A stretch of 64,000 bases of DNA from Streptomyces parvus (GTDB taxonomy: Bacteria; Actinomycetota; Actinomycetes; Streptomycetales; Streptomycetaceae), in the NCBI RefSeq assembly GCF_014648875.1, contig NZ_BMRY01000002.1, positions 682,001-746,000 of the forward strand, in the 5' to 3' direction. A program made the translations under genes and the position numbers. Of the stretch, positions 9,451-17,739 are shown one piece after another. Position 1 is the stretch's first letter, and each line of letters begins with the position of its first letter. The notes under the pieces are model-generated. The model saw nothing but the letters and a program-made list of their open reading frames with translations, made no database searches and had not been told where the DNA came from.

Positions 9451-10881
9451 ATGCCCACCCCGCCCCTCGCCGGAGGCACCGCAGGCCCCACCGCACTGCG
9501 CCCCCTCCTCGACACCGTCCTCACCGCACTCCACGACGGCGCGGCCCTCCGCGGCGGCCCCCTCCCCGCCGGCGGACCCGACACCGTCACCCCCCGCACC
9601 CGCACCGCCACCCACCCCCTCATCCCCGACCACGGCACCGGCCCCCACCACGCCCTGCGCGCCCTCGTCACCGCCCTCGCCCAAGGCGCCGCCGACCCCG
9701 CCCACCCCCACTGCACCGCCCACCTGCACACCCCACCCCTCGCCCTGGCAGCCGCCGCCGACCTCGCCGCCGACGCCCTCAACCCCTCCATGGACTCCTG
9801 GGACCAGGCCCCCGCCGCCGCCGCCCTCGAAGCCGACCTCACCAGCGCACTCGCCACCGAGATCTACCCCCACGCCCCCTCACCCGACGCCGTCATCACC
9901 ACCGGCGGCACCGAAGCCAACCAACTCGCCCTGCTCCTCGCCCGAGAACGCCACGGCCCCGTACAGACCGTCTGCGGCACCAACGCCCACCACAGCATCG
10001 CCCGCGCCGCCTGGCTCCTCGGCCTCCCCGAACCCGTCGTCGTACCCGCCCCCACCGGCACCCTCGACCTCGCCGCCCTGGACGACGCCCTCACCGAACT
10101 CCACCGACCCCTCCTCGTCATCGCCACCGCCGGCACCACCGACACCGGCGAGATCGACCCCCTCGACGCCATCGCCGACCTCTGCACCACCCACGACGCC
10201 GAACTCCACATCGACGCCGCCTACGGAGGACCACTCCTCCTCAGCCCCACCCACCACCCCCTCCTCCACGGCCTCGACCGCGCCCACAGCGTCACCCTCG
10301 ACCTCCACAAACTCGGCTGGCAGCCCGCATCCGCCGGCCTCCTCGCCGTACCCGAACACCACCACCTCACCCCCCTCCACCACCACGCCCCCTACCTCAA
10401 CGCCGACGACGACACCGAAGCCGGCCTCCCCGACCTCCTCGGCCGCTCGCTGCGCACCACCCGCCGCCCCGACGCCCTCAAGATCGCCGTCACCCTCCAG
10501 GCCCTCGGCCGCACCGGACTCGCCGACCTCATCGACCGCACCATCGCCACCGCCCACCACCTCGCCGACCTCATCACCAAAACCCCGACCCTCGACCTCT
10601 ACGACCACCCCACCATCAGCACCGTCCTCTTCCGCCCCACCGACGCCGACGACCACACCGTCGCCACCGTCCGCCGCACCCTCCTCCAACGCGGCCACGC
10701 CGTCCTCGGCCGCGCCCACGCCGAAGGCCGCCTCTGGCTCAAGGCGACCCTCCTCAACCCCCACACCACCCCCGAAGACCTCCAGGCCCTCCTGGACCTG
10801 GTCACCGGCACCACCACCGACCTCCTCACCAGCCCACCGGCACCGGAGGCCACCCCACAGACACCACCCGCACCGGCATAA
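9451..10881 (+). CDS. Group II PLP-dependent amino-acid decarboxylase (DesA-like)
   Basis: A 476-residue pyridoxal-phosphate decarboxylase. PLP contacts are visible: ITTGGTEANQLAL (phosphate/ring binding), H in TNAHHSIARAAW, D in HIDAAYGG, and the Schiff-base Lys287 in LDLHKLGWQP. Family members decarboxylate lysine, diaminobutyrate or aromatic amino acids. The adjacent downstream N-hydroxylase suggests a diamine product, as in desferrioxamine synthesis where DesA makes cadaverine. Start ATG 9451 follows GAAGGA; an upstream in-frame extension is proline-rich and unlikely. I found no DmdR/IdeR iron box upstream. Substrate is inferred, not demonstrated. Confidence 0.82.
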   Translation: MPTPPLAGGTAGPTALRPLLDTVLTALHDGAALRGGPLPAGGPDTVTPRTRTATHPLIPDHGTGPHHALRALVTALAQGAADPAHPHCTAHLHTPPLALAAAADLAADALNPSMDSWDQAPAAAALEADLTSALATEIYPHAPSPDAVITTGGTEANQLALLLARERHGPVQTVCGTNAHHSIARAAWLLGLPEPVVVPAPTGTLDLAALDDALTELHRPLLVIATAGTTDTGEIDPLDAIADLCTTHDAELHIDAAYGGPLLLSPTHHPLLHGLDRAHSVTLDLHKLGWQPASAGLLAVPEHHHLTPLHHHAPYLNADDDTEAGLPDLLGRSLRTTRRPDALKIAVTLQALGRTGLADLIDRTIATAHHLADLITKTPTLDLYDHPTISTVLFRPTDADDHTVATVRRTLLQRGHAVLGRAHAEGRLWLKATLLNPHTTPEDLQALLDLVTGTTTDLLTSPPAPEATPQTPPAPA

Positions 10882-10930
10882 CAGACCCACCCCACCCCAC
10901 CCTCACCCCACGGAAGGCGACACCCCCACG

Positions 10931-12358
10931 ATGACCGACCGACCCGCCCACGAACCCGACCAGCCACACGACCTCGTCGGCATCGGCATCGGCCCCTTCA
11001 ACCTCTCCCTCGCCGCCCTCGCCCACACCATCCCCGCCACCCCCGGCGACCCCCGCCCCCTCGCCGCGACCTTCTACGAACAACGCCCCGCCTTCCACTG
11101 GCACCCCGGCCTCCTCCTCGACGGCGCCAGCCTCCAAGTCCCCTTCCTCGCCGACCTCGTCACCCTCGCCGACCCCACCAGCCCCTGGAGCTTCCTCAAC
11201 TACCTCCGCACCCGCGACCGCCTCTTCCCCTTCTACTTCGCCGAGCGCTTCCACATCCAACGAGCCGAATACGACGCCTACTGCCGCTGGGTCACCGAAC
11301 AACTCCCCGGACTCCACTTCGGCCACCAGGTCGACGCCGTCCGCTGGAACACCGACCGCGCCCTCTTCGAAGTCGACTTCACCCAACTCGACCGCGACGG
11401 CGAAGCCGAAGCACTCGGCCGCGCCTACACCCGCCACATCGCCCTCGGCATCGGCACCGAACCCTTCGTCCCCGAACCCCTCAAACCCCTCGCCGAAGCC
11501 GAAGCCGTCCCCGTACTCCACTCCGCCGACTACCTCCGCCACCGCGAACGGCTCCTCACCGCCGACCACATCACCGTCATCGGCTCCGGCCAGTCCGGCG
11601 CCGAGATCTTCCTCGACCTCCTGCGCGCCCGCCCCGAAGGCGCCGAGAAGATCCACTGGCTCGCCCGCACCCAGGCCTTCGCCCCCATGGAATATTCGAA
11701 GCTCGGCCTGGAACACTTCACCCCCGACTACAGCCGCTACTTCCACGCACTCCCCGAATCCGCCCGCGACGAACTCGTCCCCCGCCAATGGCAACTCCAC
11801 AAAGGCATCGACGCCGACACCATCGCCGCCATCCACGACGAGCTCTACCGCCGCACCCTCCACGGCGGCTGGCCCGACGCCACCCTCACCCCCGGCGTCC
11901 ACGTCCGCACCGCCGGCCGCCTCGCCGACACCCGCGTCGAACTCCACCTCGAACACACCCAGCAAGGCACCCGCACCCGCCTCACCACCGACGCCGTCAT
12001 CCTCGCCACCGGCTACCGCGAACGCCCCCTCGACGCCCTCCTCGGCGGCCTCGACCCCTACCTCCGCCGCGACGCCTCCCACCGCCCCCGCATCGACGAC
12101 CAATACCGCCTCGTCCTCGACCCCACCGTCACCGGACACGTCTACGTACAGAACGCCGAACGCCACACCCACGGAGTCGGCGCCCCCGACCTCGGCCTCG
12201 CCGCCTGGCGCAGCGCCACCATCCTCAACAACCTCACCGGCGCCAACCCCTACCCCCTCCCCGAACGCACCGCCTTCACCACCTTCGGCCTCACCCCCCA
12301 CCCCCCGGGCATCCCCGCCCAGAGCCCCGCACTCGTCCCCCTGAGCCAGACCCTCTAG
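10931..12358 (+). CDS. FAD/NADPH-dependent amine N-hydroxylase (DesB/IucD-like)
   Basis: A 475-residue class B flavin monooxygenase of the SidA/IucD/PvdA family, which N-hydroxylates lysine, ornithine or cadaverine to form hydroxamate precursors. The FAD motif GIGIGPFNLSLAAL is at the N-terminus, the substrate/FAD segment LQVPFLADLVTLADPTSPWS follows at about 80, and the NADPH motif GSGQSGAEIF lies mid-protein with ATGYRE near the C-terminus. It starts 49 bases after the decarboxylase with its own GGAAGG site, so the two form an operon. No acyltransferase or siderophore synthetase follows: the next gene is convergent. Confidence 0.87.
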   Translation: MTDRPAHEPDQPHDLVGIGIGPFNLSLAALAHTIPATPGDPRPLAATFYEQRPAFHWHPGLLLDGASLQVPFLADLVTLADPTSPWSFLNYLRTRDRLFPFYFAERFHIQRAEYDAYCRWVTEQLPGLHFGHQVDAVRWNTDRALFEVDFTQLDRDGEAEALGRAYTRHIALGIGTEPFVPEPLKPLAEAEAVPVLHSADYLRHRERLLTADHITVIGSGQSGAEIFLDLLRARPEGAEKIHWLARTQAFAPMEYSKLGLEHFTPDYSRYFHALPESARDELVPRQWQLHKGIDADTIAAIHDELYRRTLHGGWPDATLTPGVHVRTAGRLADTRVELHLEHTQQGTRTRLTTDAVILATGYRERPLDALLGGLDPYLRRDASHRPRIDDQYRLVLDPTVTGHVYVQNAERHTHGVGAPDLGLAAWRSATILNNLTGANPYPLPERTAFTTFGLTPHPPGIPAQSPALVPLSQTL

Positions 12359-12377
12359 CCCCCCCGGGACAACGAAC

Positions 12378-12409
12378 GGCCCGGGCCCCCACAGAGGGAG
12401 ACCCGGGCC
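12378..12409. terminator. Bidirectional hairpin between convergent genes
   Basis: GGCCCGGG (12378-12385) pairs with CCCGGGCC (12402-12409) around a 16-base loop. It lies between the stops of the N-hydroxylase and the 5'-nucleotidase and could serve both. Confidence 0.7.
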
Positions 12410-12426
12410 GAACCAACCAACCAGCG

Positions 12427-14253
12427 CTACGGGAAGACCGGCGCCCCCTCACGCGTCAGCCGCCACCCCACCGAGGCGAAAGCCGCCGGATCCACCGAAC
12501 CCTTCTCCCGCACCCACCCGATGATCGTGTTCCGGATCTCGTCCGAATCCGCCCACAACTGCCGAGCACCCGGCACATGCGGGAAGTTCCCCCCACCGCT
12601 CGCCCGGTAGTTGTTCACCGCCAACACGAACCGCGCCGCCGGATCGATCGCCTTCCCCTCGAACGACAACCCCACGATCCGCGAACCCGCCGGCTTCGCG
12701 ATGTCGACGTCGTACGTCACACCCGACACCGCGTCGTAGTTGTAGTCCGGAATCCCCTCCGCGTTCGTCAACTTCGCCGTATCCACCGGACCACCCGCCG
12801 CCGTCCGCACGTAATACCGCGCCGAATACTCCAGATAGTCCTTCAACTGAGCACCCGTGATCAGCCGCGCCTCCAGCGTGTTCTCGAACGGATACAACCC
12901 CGCAGCGTCCTTGATCGTCACATCACCGGCCGGAATCCCCGCCGTACGCGAGAAACACGACGCCTGCGACAGCACCGGCAGCGCCGCGTACTCCCCGCCC
13001 GCCAGCGCCGCCTTCACCGTCTCCGTCTGCACCTGGTTGATCAGATCGATGATCGGCTCGTCCTTCCACGGCGCGTCCGCCGTCGACATCGCCACCACCG
13101 ACGTACCGATCACCTGGTTGACGTACTCCACCACCTTGCGGTGCTCACGGCGCAGCAACGACGTCACCTCCGGATCCTCCGGCACCGTGTTGGAGTTCAA
13201 CACCCGGGAACCGGCCCTCTCCACCGCCCAACGGCCCTTCTCCCACACCACATCGAAGTCGAACAGCGTCAGCCGCTGCCCCCACTTCGCCGGCTCCGAC
13301 AGCACCACCTGCTTGCCGGTCTCCTTGTTCGTCACGAAGTGCTCCGCGATCTCCATATGCGCGTGCCCCACCAGAATCGCGTCGATCCCCGGCACCTGCT
13401 CCGCCACCAGAGCCGCCGCGTTCTCCACGTACGGCAACTGGTCACCCCACGACGACGTCCCCGAAGAACCCGAATGCGCCGACACGATCACCACGTCCGC
13501 ACCCATCGACCGCAGCTTCGGCACCCACTTCGCCGCCTGCTCCTCCAGACCCGGGAACACCATCTTCCCGCCCACATTCGCCTTGTCCCAGATCGCGATA
13601 CCGGGATTCGTCAGCCCCAGCACCGCCACCCGCACATCACGCCCGCACGGCGTGCGCATCCGCCTGATCACATACGGGGCGAACGCCGGACGCAGCGTCT
13701 TCGCATCCAGCGCATTCGCCCCCAGCAGCGGGAAATCGCACTGCTCCTCGAATTTCCGCAGCACCGGAATCCCGTAATTGAACTCGTGGTTCCCGAGCGC
13801 CGCCGCGTCGTAACCGATCGCGTTCATCGCCCGCGCCATCGGATGCACCGGACCACGCCGCGCCGTGATCGGATCGACCTTCGCGTAGTAGTACGACAAC
13901 TGCGTGCCCTGGATCGTGTCACCCGCGTCGATCAGCAGCGTGTTCCGCCGCCCCTTCTCCCGGCGCACCCGGTCCACCAGCGTCGAGATCTTCGCCAGAC
14001 CGACATCGTTGTGGGCGGAGTCGTCGTACTCCTTGTCCGTGAAGTAGTCCCAGTTGAAGACGTTCCCGTGCAGGTCCGTCGTGCCCATCACCGTGAACGA
14101 GTACCGCTTCGCAGGCCGCCCATGACCATGCCCGTGCCCTTGCCCCGCAGCCTGCGCCGCACCGGCCGAGCCCACCACCGCACCGCCCGCCATCGCCACA
14201 CCCGCACCCGCGGCGGCCGAACGGCCCAGAAACGTCCTACGGTTCAACGGCAT
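12427..14253 (-). CDS. Tat-exported 5'-nucleotidase / cyclic-nucleotide phosphodiesterase
   Basis: A 608-residue secreted metallophosphoesterase. The N-terminus has a twin-arginine signal (NRRTFLGRSAAAGAGVAMAG) and a His/Gly-rich spacer. The catalytic domain shows TTDLHGNVFN, DAGDTIQG, GNHEFNYG and the H-x-H motif VGHAHMEIA, the dimetal ligands of the UshA/CpdB family. The C-terminal 5'-nucleotidase substrate domain (about 370-600) contains LYPFENTLE and NNYRASGGGNFP. It should dephosphorylate extracellular nucleotides or 2',3'-cyclic nucleotides for phosphate and nucleoside salvage. ATG 14253 gives a complete signal peptide. Convergent with the N-hydroxylase gene and divergent from the SIMPL gene. 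Confidence 0.92.
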   Translation of the reverse strand: MPLNRRTFLGRSAAAGAGVAMAGGAVVGSAGAAQAAGQGHGHGHGRPAKRYSFTVMGTTDLHGNVFNWDYFTDKEYDDSAHNDVGLAKISTLVDRVRREKGRRNTLLIDAGDTIQGTQLSYYYAKVDPITARRGPVHPMARAMNAIGYDAAALGNHEFNYGIPVLRKFEEQCDFPLLGANALDAKTLRPAFAPYVIRRMRTPCGRDVRVAVLGLTNPGIAIWDKANVGGKMVFPGLEEQAAKWVPKLRSMGADVVIVSAHSGSSGTSSWGDQLPYVENAAALVAEQVPGIDAILVGHAHMEIAEHFVTNKETGKQVVLSEPAKWGQRLTLFDFDVVWEKGRWAVERAGSRVLNSNTVPEDPEVTSLLRREHRKVVEYVNQVIGTSVVAMSTADAPWKDEPIIDLINQVQTETVKAALAGGEYAALPVLSQASCFSRTAGIPAGDVTIKDAAGLYPFENTLEARLITGAQLKDYLEYSARYYVRTAAGGPVDTAKLTNAEGIPDYNYDAVSGVTYDVDIAKPAGSRIVGLSFEGKAIDPAARFVLAVNNYRASGGGNFPHVPGARQLWADSDEIRNTIIGWVREKGSVDPAAFASVGWRLTREGAPVFP

Positions 14254-14393
14254 CTCTTCACTCCTCGTTCAGTACGGCAACGCGCGTAGATTCTGGCCCA
14301 GCACCCCACACCCGCAACACCCCGCGCAGGTTTCGATCCGATGACCACCCGACACACCCCCCGAGGCACCACCCGCCGTGCCACAGTGAACAC

Positions 14394-15110
14394 ATGACCG
14401 ACACCCCCACCCCCGCACCCCACCCCTCCCACGGCACCCCCACCGCCCCCCGCGCCACCGTCCGCGGCGAAGCCCACCTCGAAGTCGACCCCGAGATCGC
14501 CCGCATCACCGTCACCCTCACCGCTCGCAACACCGACCGCCGCACCACCCTCGACGACCTCAACCGCCGCAACACCACCACCCTCGACCTCATCAAGGGC
14601 TACGGCGACGCCGTCGAAAAACTCGAAACCGGCACCCTCACCATCCGCCCCGAACTCGCCCGCCACGGCCGCGGCGAACGCATCCGCGCCTACCACGGCA
14701 GCATCCAACTCACCGCCAACCTCGGCGACTTCACTGTCCTCGGCGAACTCGTCGCCCGCCTCGCCGACCAGGAACTCACCCGCATCGACGGCCCCTGGTG
14801 GGCCCTGCGCCCCACCTCCCCCCACCACGCCGCCGCCGGCCGCCAAGCAGTCCAGGAAGCCCTCCAACGCGCCCGCGAATACGCCGAAGCCCTCGACACC
14901 CGCATCGACGCCCTCCTCGAACTCAGCGACACCGGCACCGTCGGCGGACCCACCTTCGCCACCGCGGCCTACGGAGGCGCCGGCGTCATGCGCTCCGCCC
15001 GCGCGGAAGCCGCCACCGACGCGGCCCCCGTCGACCTCGAACCCGTACGCCAGAACGTCGACGCCCAGGTCGAAGCCGCCTTCACCCTCATCCCGCCGAA
15101 CCTCGGATAA
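14394..15110 (+). CDS. SIMPL-domain protein (DUF541 family)
   Basis: A 238-residue protein with one SIMPL domain (about 20-235). The opening strand VRGEAHLEVDPEIARITVTLTARN and the closing segment VRQNVDAQVEAAFTL are typical of the family; the role in bacteria is poorly defined (envelope or stress functions in some relatives). No signal peptide is visible, so this copy is probably cytoplasmic. Start ATG 14394. It precedes pyk by 120 bases, but that gap contains regulatory repeats, so the two are probably separate units. Confidence 0.8.
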   Translation: MTDTPTPAPHPSHGTPTAPRATVRGEAHLEVDPEIARITVTLTARNTDRRTTLDDLNRRNTTTLDLIKGYGDAVEKLETGTLTIRPELARHGRGERIRAYHGSIQLTANLGDFTVLGELVARLADQELTRIDGPWWALRPTSPHHAAAGRQAVQEALQRAREYAEALDTRIDALLELSDTGTVGGPTFATAAYGGAGVMRSARAEAATDAAPVDLEPVRQNVDAQVEAAFTLIPPNLG

Positions 15111-15149
15111 ACGCTCATCAGAGCACCCCGCCGCACAATTCAACACTTG

Positions 15150-15217
15150 TCAATAACCCTTCACTCAAAGGTTGTTGAGGTGTCATACGGAGCCAAATAC
15201 CTACCCGTAGGTAAGGT
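15150..15217 (+). promoter_or_regulatory. Promoter/operator region of pyk
   Basis: Two inverted repeats lie just upstream of pyk. TCAATAACC (15150-15158) and GGTTGTTGA (15170-15178) match at eight of nine positions around an 11-base spacer. TACCTAC-CC-GTAGGTA (15198-15213) is a perfect 7+7 palindrome. The second overlaps a possible -10 element TAAGGT (15212-15217), so a bound protein would occlude the promoter. The pyk ATG is only 13 bases beyond that element, giving a very short or leaderless mRNA. Confidence 0.6.
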
Positions 15218-15230
15218 TTAGGCTCGACGT

Positions 15231-16670
15231 ATGCGCCGAGCGAAAATCGTTTGTACCCTGGGACCCGCAACCGACTCATACGACCAGATCAAGGCCCTGG
15301 TCGAAGCGGGAATGGACATCGCCCGCTTCAACCTCAGCCACGGCAGCTACGCCGAACACGAAGAGCGCTACCACCACGTGCGCAAGGCGTCCGAGGAAAC
15401 CGGCCGCAGCGTCGGCATCCTCGCCGACCTTCAAGGCCCGAAGATCCGCCTCGGACGCTTCCGCGAAGGCCCCGTACTCCTTGAACGCGGCGACACCTTC
15501 ACCATCACCGTCGAACCCCTCGAAGACCAGGGCACCGGCGACATCTGCGGCACCACCTACGACGGACTCGCCGCCGACGTCACCACCGGCGAACGCATCC
15601 TCGTCGACGACGGCCGCGTCACCCTCGAAGTCACCGACGTCGACGGACCCCGCGTCCACACCACCGTCATCGAAGGCGGCATGGTCTCCGACAACAAGGG
15701 ACTCAACCTCCCCGGCGTCGCCGTCTCCGTCCCCGCCCTCTCCGAGAAGGACATCGACGACCTCCGCTGGGCCCTGCGCACCGGCGCCGACATCATCGCC
15801 CTCTCCTTCGTCCGCACCGGACGCGACATCGACGACGTCCACCGCATCATGGACGAGGAAGGCCGCCGCCTCCCCGTCATCGCCAAGGTCGAGAAACCCC
15901 AGGCCGTCGACAACATCGACGACATCGTCGCCGCCTTCGACGGCATCATGGTCGCCCGCGGCGACCTCGGCGTCGAAATGCCCCTGGAACAAGTCCCGAT
16001 CGTCCAGAAGCGAGCCATCAAACTCGCCAAGCGCAACGCCAAACCGGTCATCGTCGCCACCCAGATGCTCGACTCGATGATCGACAACTCCCGCCCCACC
16101 CGCGCCGAAGCCTCCGACGTCGCCAACGCGATCATCGACGGCACCGACGCGGTGATGCTCTCCGGCGAGACCAGCGTCGGCAAATACCCCATCGAGACCG
16201 TGCGGACCATGTCCCGCATCGTCGAGGCCGCCGAGGAAGACCTCCTCGCCAAGGGCCTCCCGCCCCTCACCGAACGCAACAAGCCCCGCACCCAGGGCGG
16301 CGCGGTGGCCCGGGCCGCCGCCGAGATGGGCGACTTCCTCGGCGCGAAGTTCCTCGTAGCCTTCACCCAGAGCGGCGACACGGTGAAACGCCTCTCCCGC
16401 TACCGCTCACCCATCCCGCTCCTCGCCTTCACCCCCGACGAAGCCACCCGCGCCCAGCTCAACCTCACGTGGGGCGTCGAGACCTTCCTCGGCCCGAAGG
16501 TCGACTCCACGGACGCGATGGTCGCCCAGGTCGACGAGCAGCTCCTCCGCATCGGCCGCTGCGCGAAGGGCGACGTGGTCGTGATCACGGCCGGCTCCCC
16601 GCCCGGCGTCCCCGGCTCGACGAACCTGGTCCGCGTGCACCACATCGGCGAGGACGACAGCCCGAAGTAG
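15231..16670 (+). CDS. pyk: Pyruvate kinase
   Basis: A 479-residue pyruvate kinase, the last step of glycolysis (phosphoenolpyruvate + ADP to pyruvate + ATP). The N-terminus RRAKIVCTLGPATDS, the phosphate-binding NLSHGS, and the active-site signature VIAKVEKPQAVDNIDDI are present, followed by MVARGDLGVEMP and VIVATQMLDSMI. The B-domain (about 70-168) and the C-terminal allosteric domain (about 350-475) are complete. Length and start are standard. From memory this corresponds to Pyk1 (SCO2014) of S. coelicolor. No RBS is evident between the likely transcription start and ATG, so translation may begin on a leaderless message. Confidence 0.97.
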   Translation: MRRAKIVCTLGPATDSYDQIKALVEAGMDIARFNLSHGSYAEHEERYHHVRKASEETGRSVGILADLQGPKIRLGRFREGPVLLERGDTFTITVEPLEDQGTGDICGTTYDGLAADVTTGERILVDDGRVTLEVTDVDGPRVHTTVIEGGMVSDNKGLNLPGVAVSVPALSEKDIDDLRWALRTGADIIALSFVRTGRDIDDVHRIMDEEGRRLPVIAKVEKPQAVDNIDDIVAAFDGIMVARGDLGVEMPLEQVPIVQKRAIKLAKRNAKPVIVATQMLDSMIDNSRPTRAEASDVANAIIDGTDAVMLSGETSVGKYPIETVRTMSRIVEAAEEDLLAKGLPPLTERNKPRTQGGAVARAAAEMGDFLGAKFLVAFTQSGDTVKRLSRYRSPIPLLAFTPDEATRAQLNLTWGVETFLGPKVDSTDAMVAQVDEQLLRIGRCAKGDVVVITAGSPPGVPGSTNLVRVHHIGEDDSPK

Positions 16671-16676
16671 GGCGGC

Positions 16677-17456
16677 TCAGTATTTCGGCCCGACGTGCGC
16701 ATCCATGAGGGCTACGGATGCCCGTCGGGCTACGGAGATGTTGTAGGGCTTGCCCGCGCGCGTGCAGTGCGTCCAGGTGACGCCGAGCGCGTCGAGGGTG
16801 TCGGTGTAGAGGCGGCGGATGTCGTCGGAGACGTTGGTGAAGTAGTACCGGGGGTACTCGTACCGCCTGCGTTCACCCTGGACGATCCGGGTTGTCCAGT
16901 TCATGTTCCGGCAGCCGTCGGAGTGGATGAGCCCGCGGATGAAGTGCCACGGCTGCGCGCTGACGATCTGCCGCTGCCACCCTTCGAGGGCGATCGGCCG
17001 CTCGTGCTTCTTGCCCGGCCCGTGCTGAGGGAAGGCGCAGGCCCAGTGTTTGCTGTACGACTTCACTTCGACGCAGTTGTTCCTCCGGCGCCGTCCGGTG
17101 CTCGGCATGGGCATCACCTTCCGCATGGCCGACTCGACCTCGTCGATCACGCCCGGCCAGACGGCGTCGCAGAAGATCGACAGGTGATGCTGCTTCGGCT
17201 TCGACGTGATGTGCCCGTCACCGAGGTACAGCCCCAGTAAGTAGGCGTAAGCGGGGTGATCGAACTCCCGGTCTGTACACACGGGGCAGTCAGTGGGCGG
17301 TTCATACTGCACGCCGCGTCGCTTGCGGTCCTCGTGCAGCCACCAGCCCACAGTTCCGCGCGGCACGTTGAGGTGTTCGGCCACTGCCCGATTGGTAGTT
17401 CCGCTGCGCAGGAGTGCGAGCGCTTCGTCGCGTTTCGAGGGACTGTGCTGCTCCAT
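16677..17456 (-). CDS. LAGLIDADG-type homing endonuclease with N-terminal HTH
   Basis: A 259-residue protein. The N-terminal helix-turn-helix (about 5-45: RDEALALLRSGTTNRAVAEH then VPRGTVGWWL) resembles resolvase/transposase DNA-binding heads. The rest contains two LAGLIDADG-like helices: AYLLGLYLGDGHI (about 85-97) and HFIRGLIHSDGCRN (about 175-188), each ending in the catalytic acidic residue (D in GDG and SDG). A possible zinc knuckle CPVCTDREFDH precedes the first. I start at ATG 17456 behind AGGAAA; a longer frame to 17519 is possible. It is free-standing, wedged between pyk (6-bp gap) and a tRNA gene, and looks like a selfish element or domesticated nuclease. Confidence 0.78.
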   Translation of the reverse strand: MEQHSPSKRDEALALLRSGTTNRAVAEHLNVPRGTVGWWLHEDRKRRGVQYEPPTDCPVCTDREFDHPAYAYLLGLYLGDGHITSKPKQHHLSIFCDAVWPGVIDEVESAMRKVMPMPSTGRRRRNNCVEVKSYSKHWACAFPQHGPGKKHERPIALEGWQRQIVSAQPWHFIRGLIHSDGCRNMNWTTRIVQGERRRYEYPRYYFTNVSDDIRRLYTDTLDALGVTWTHCTRAGKPYNISVARRASVALMDAHVGPKY

Positions 17457-17567
17457 GCAGCGCAGTTTCCTGCGACTCTCGAAGGCGTATGTCTGAATCG
17501 AAGGTGCGTTCACCGGCAAGGGTGAAGATCATCAAAACCTTGCTCAACCTTGGAATCGAAGGAGAAG

Positions 17568-17640
17568 TGCCCCGAGTCGGATTCGAACCGACGCTGTATG
17601 GGTTTTGAATCCATGGCCTCTACCGCTGGGCTACCGGGGC
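17568..17640 (-). tRNA. tRNA with CAA anticodon (Leu by codon), short variable loop
   Basis: Seventy-three bases fold into a full cloverleaf. The acceptor GCCCCGG/TCGGGGC has one G-U pair. The D arm is GCCC-AGCGGTAGA-GGC, the anticodon arm ATGGA-TTCAAAA-CCCAT, the variable loop ACAGC has five bases, and the T arm is GTCGG-TTCGAAT-CCGAC; discriminator A, no encoded CCA. The anticodon at 17605-17607 reads CAA, which decodes UUG leucine. A leucine tRNA should have a long variable arm; this one is type I. There are mismatches at 13-22 (C-A) and 31-39 (A-C). The gene is certain to be tRNA-like; its amino-acid identity is not. Confidence 0.85.
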
Positions 17641-17653
17641 CCCTTCGAAACGA

Positions 17654-17681
17654 AGGATACCGAAGACCCTCCGTGCCTCAA
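17654..17681 (-). promoter_or_regulatory. Promoter of the tRNA gene
   Basis: On the minus strand TTGAGG (17676-17681) and TATCCT (17654-17659) are separated by 16 bases, and the tRNA 5' end lies 13 bases further, as expected for a housekeeping sigma promoter. The -10 of the divergent regulator gene (TAGGCT, 17698-17703) is close by. Confidence 0.6.
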
Positions 17682-17739
17682 ACATACCGTAACTAGGTAG
17701 GCTCTTGGGAGCTCACCCCTGTCTTTACCGAGGAGCCCC

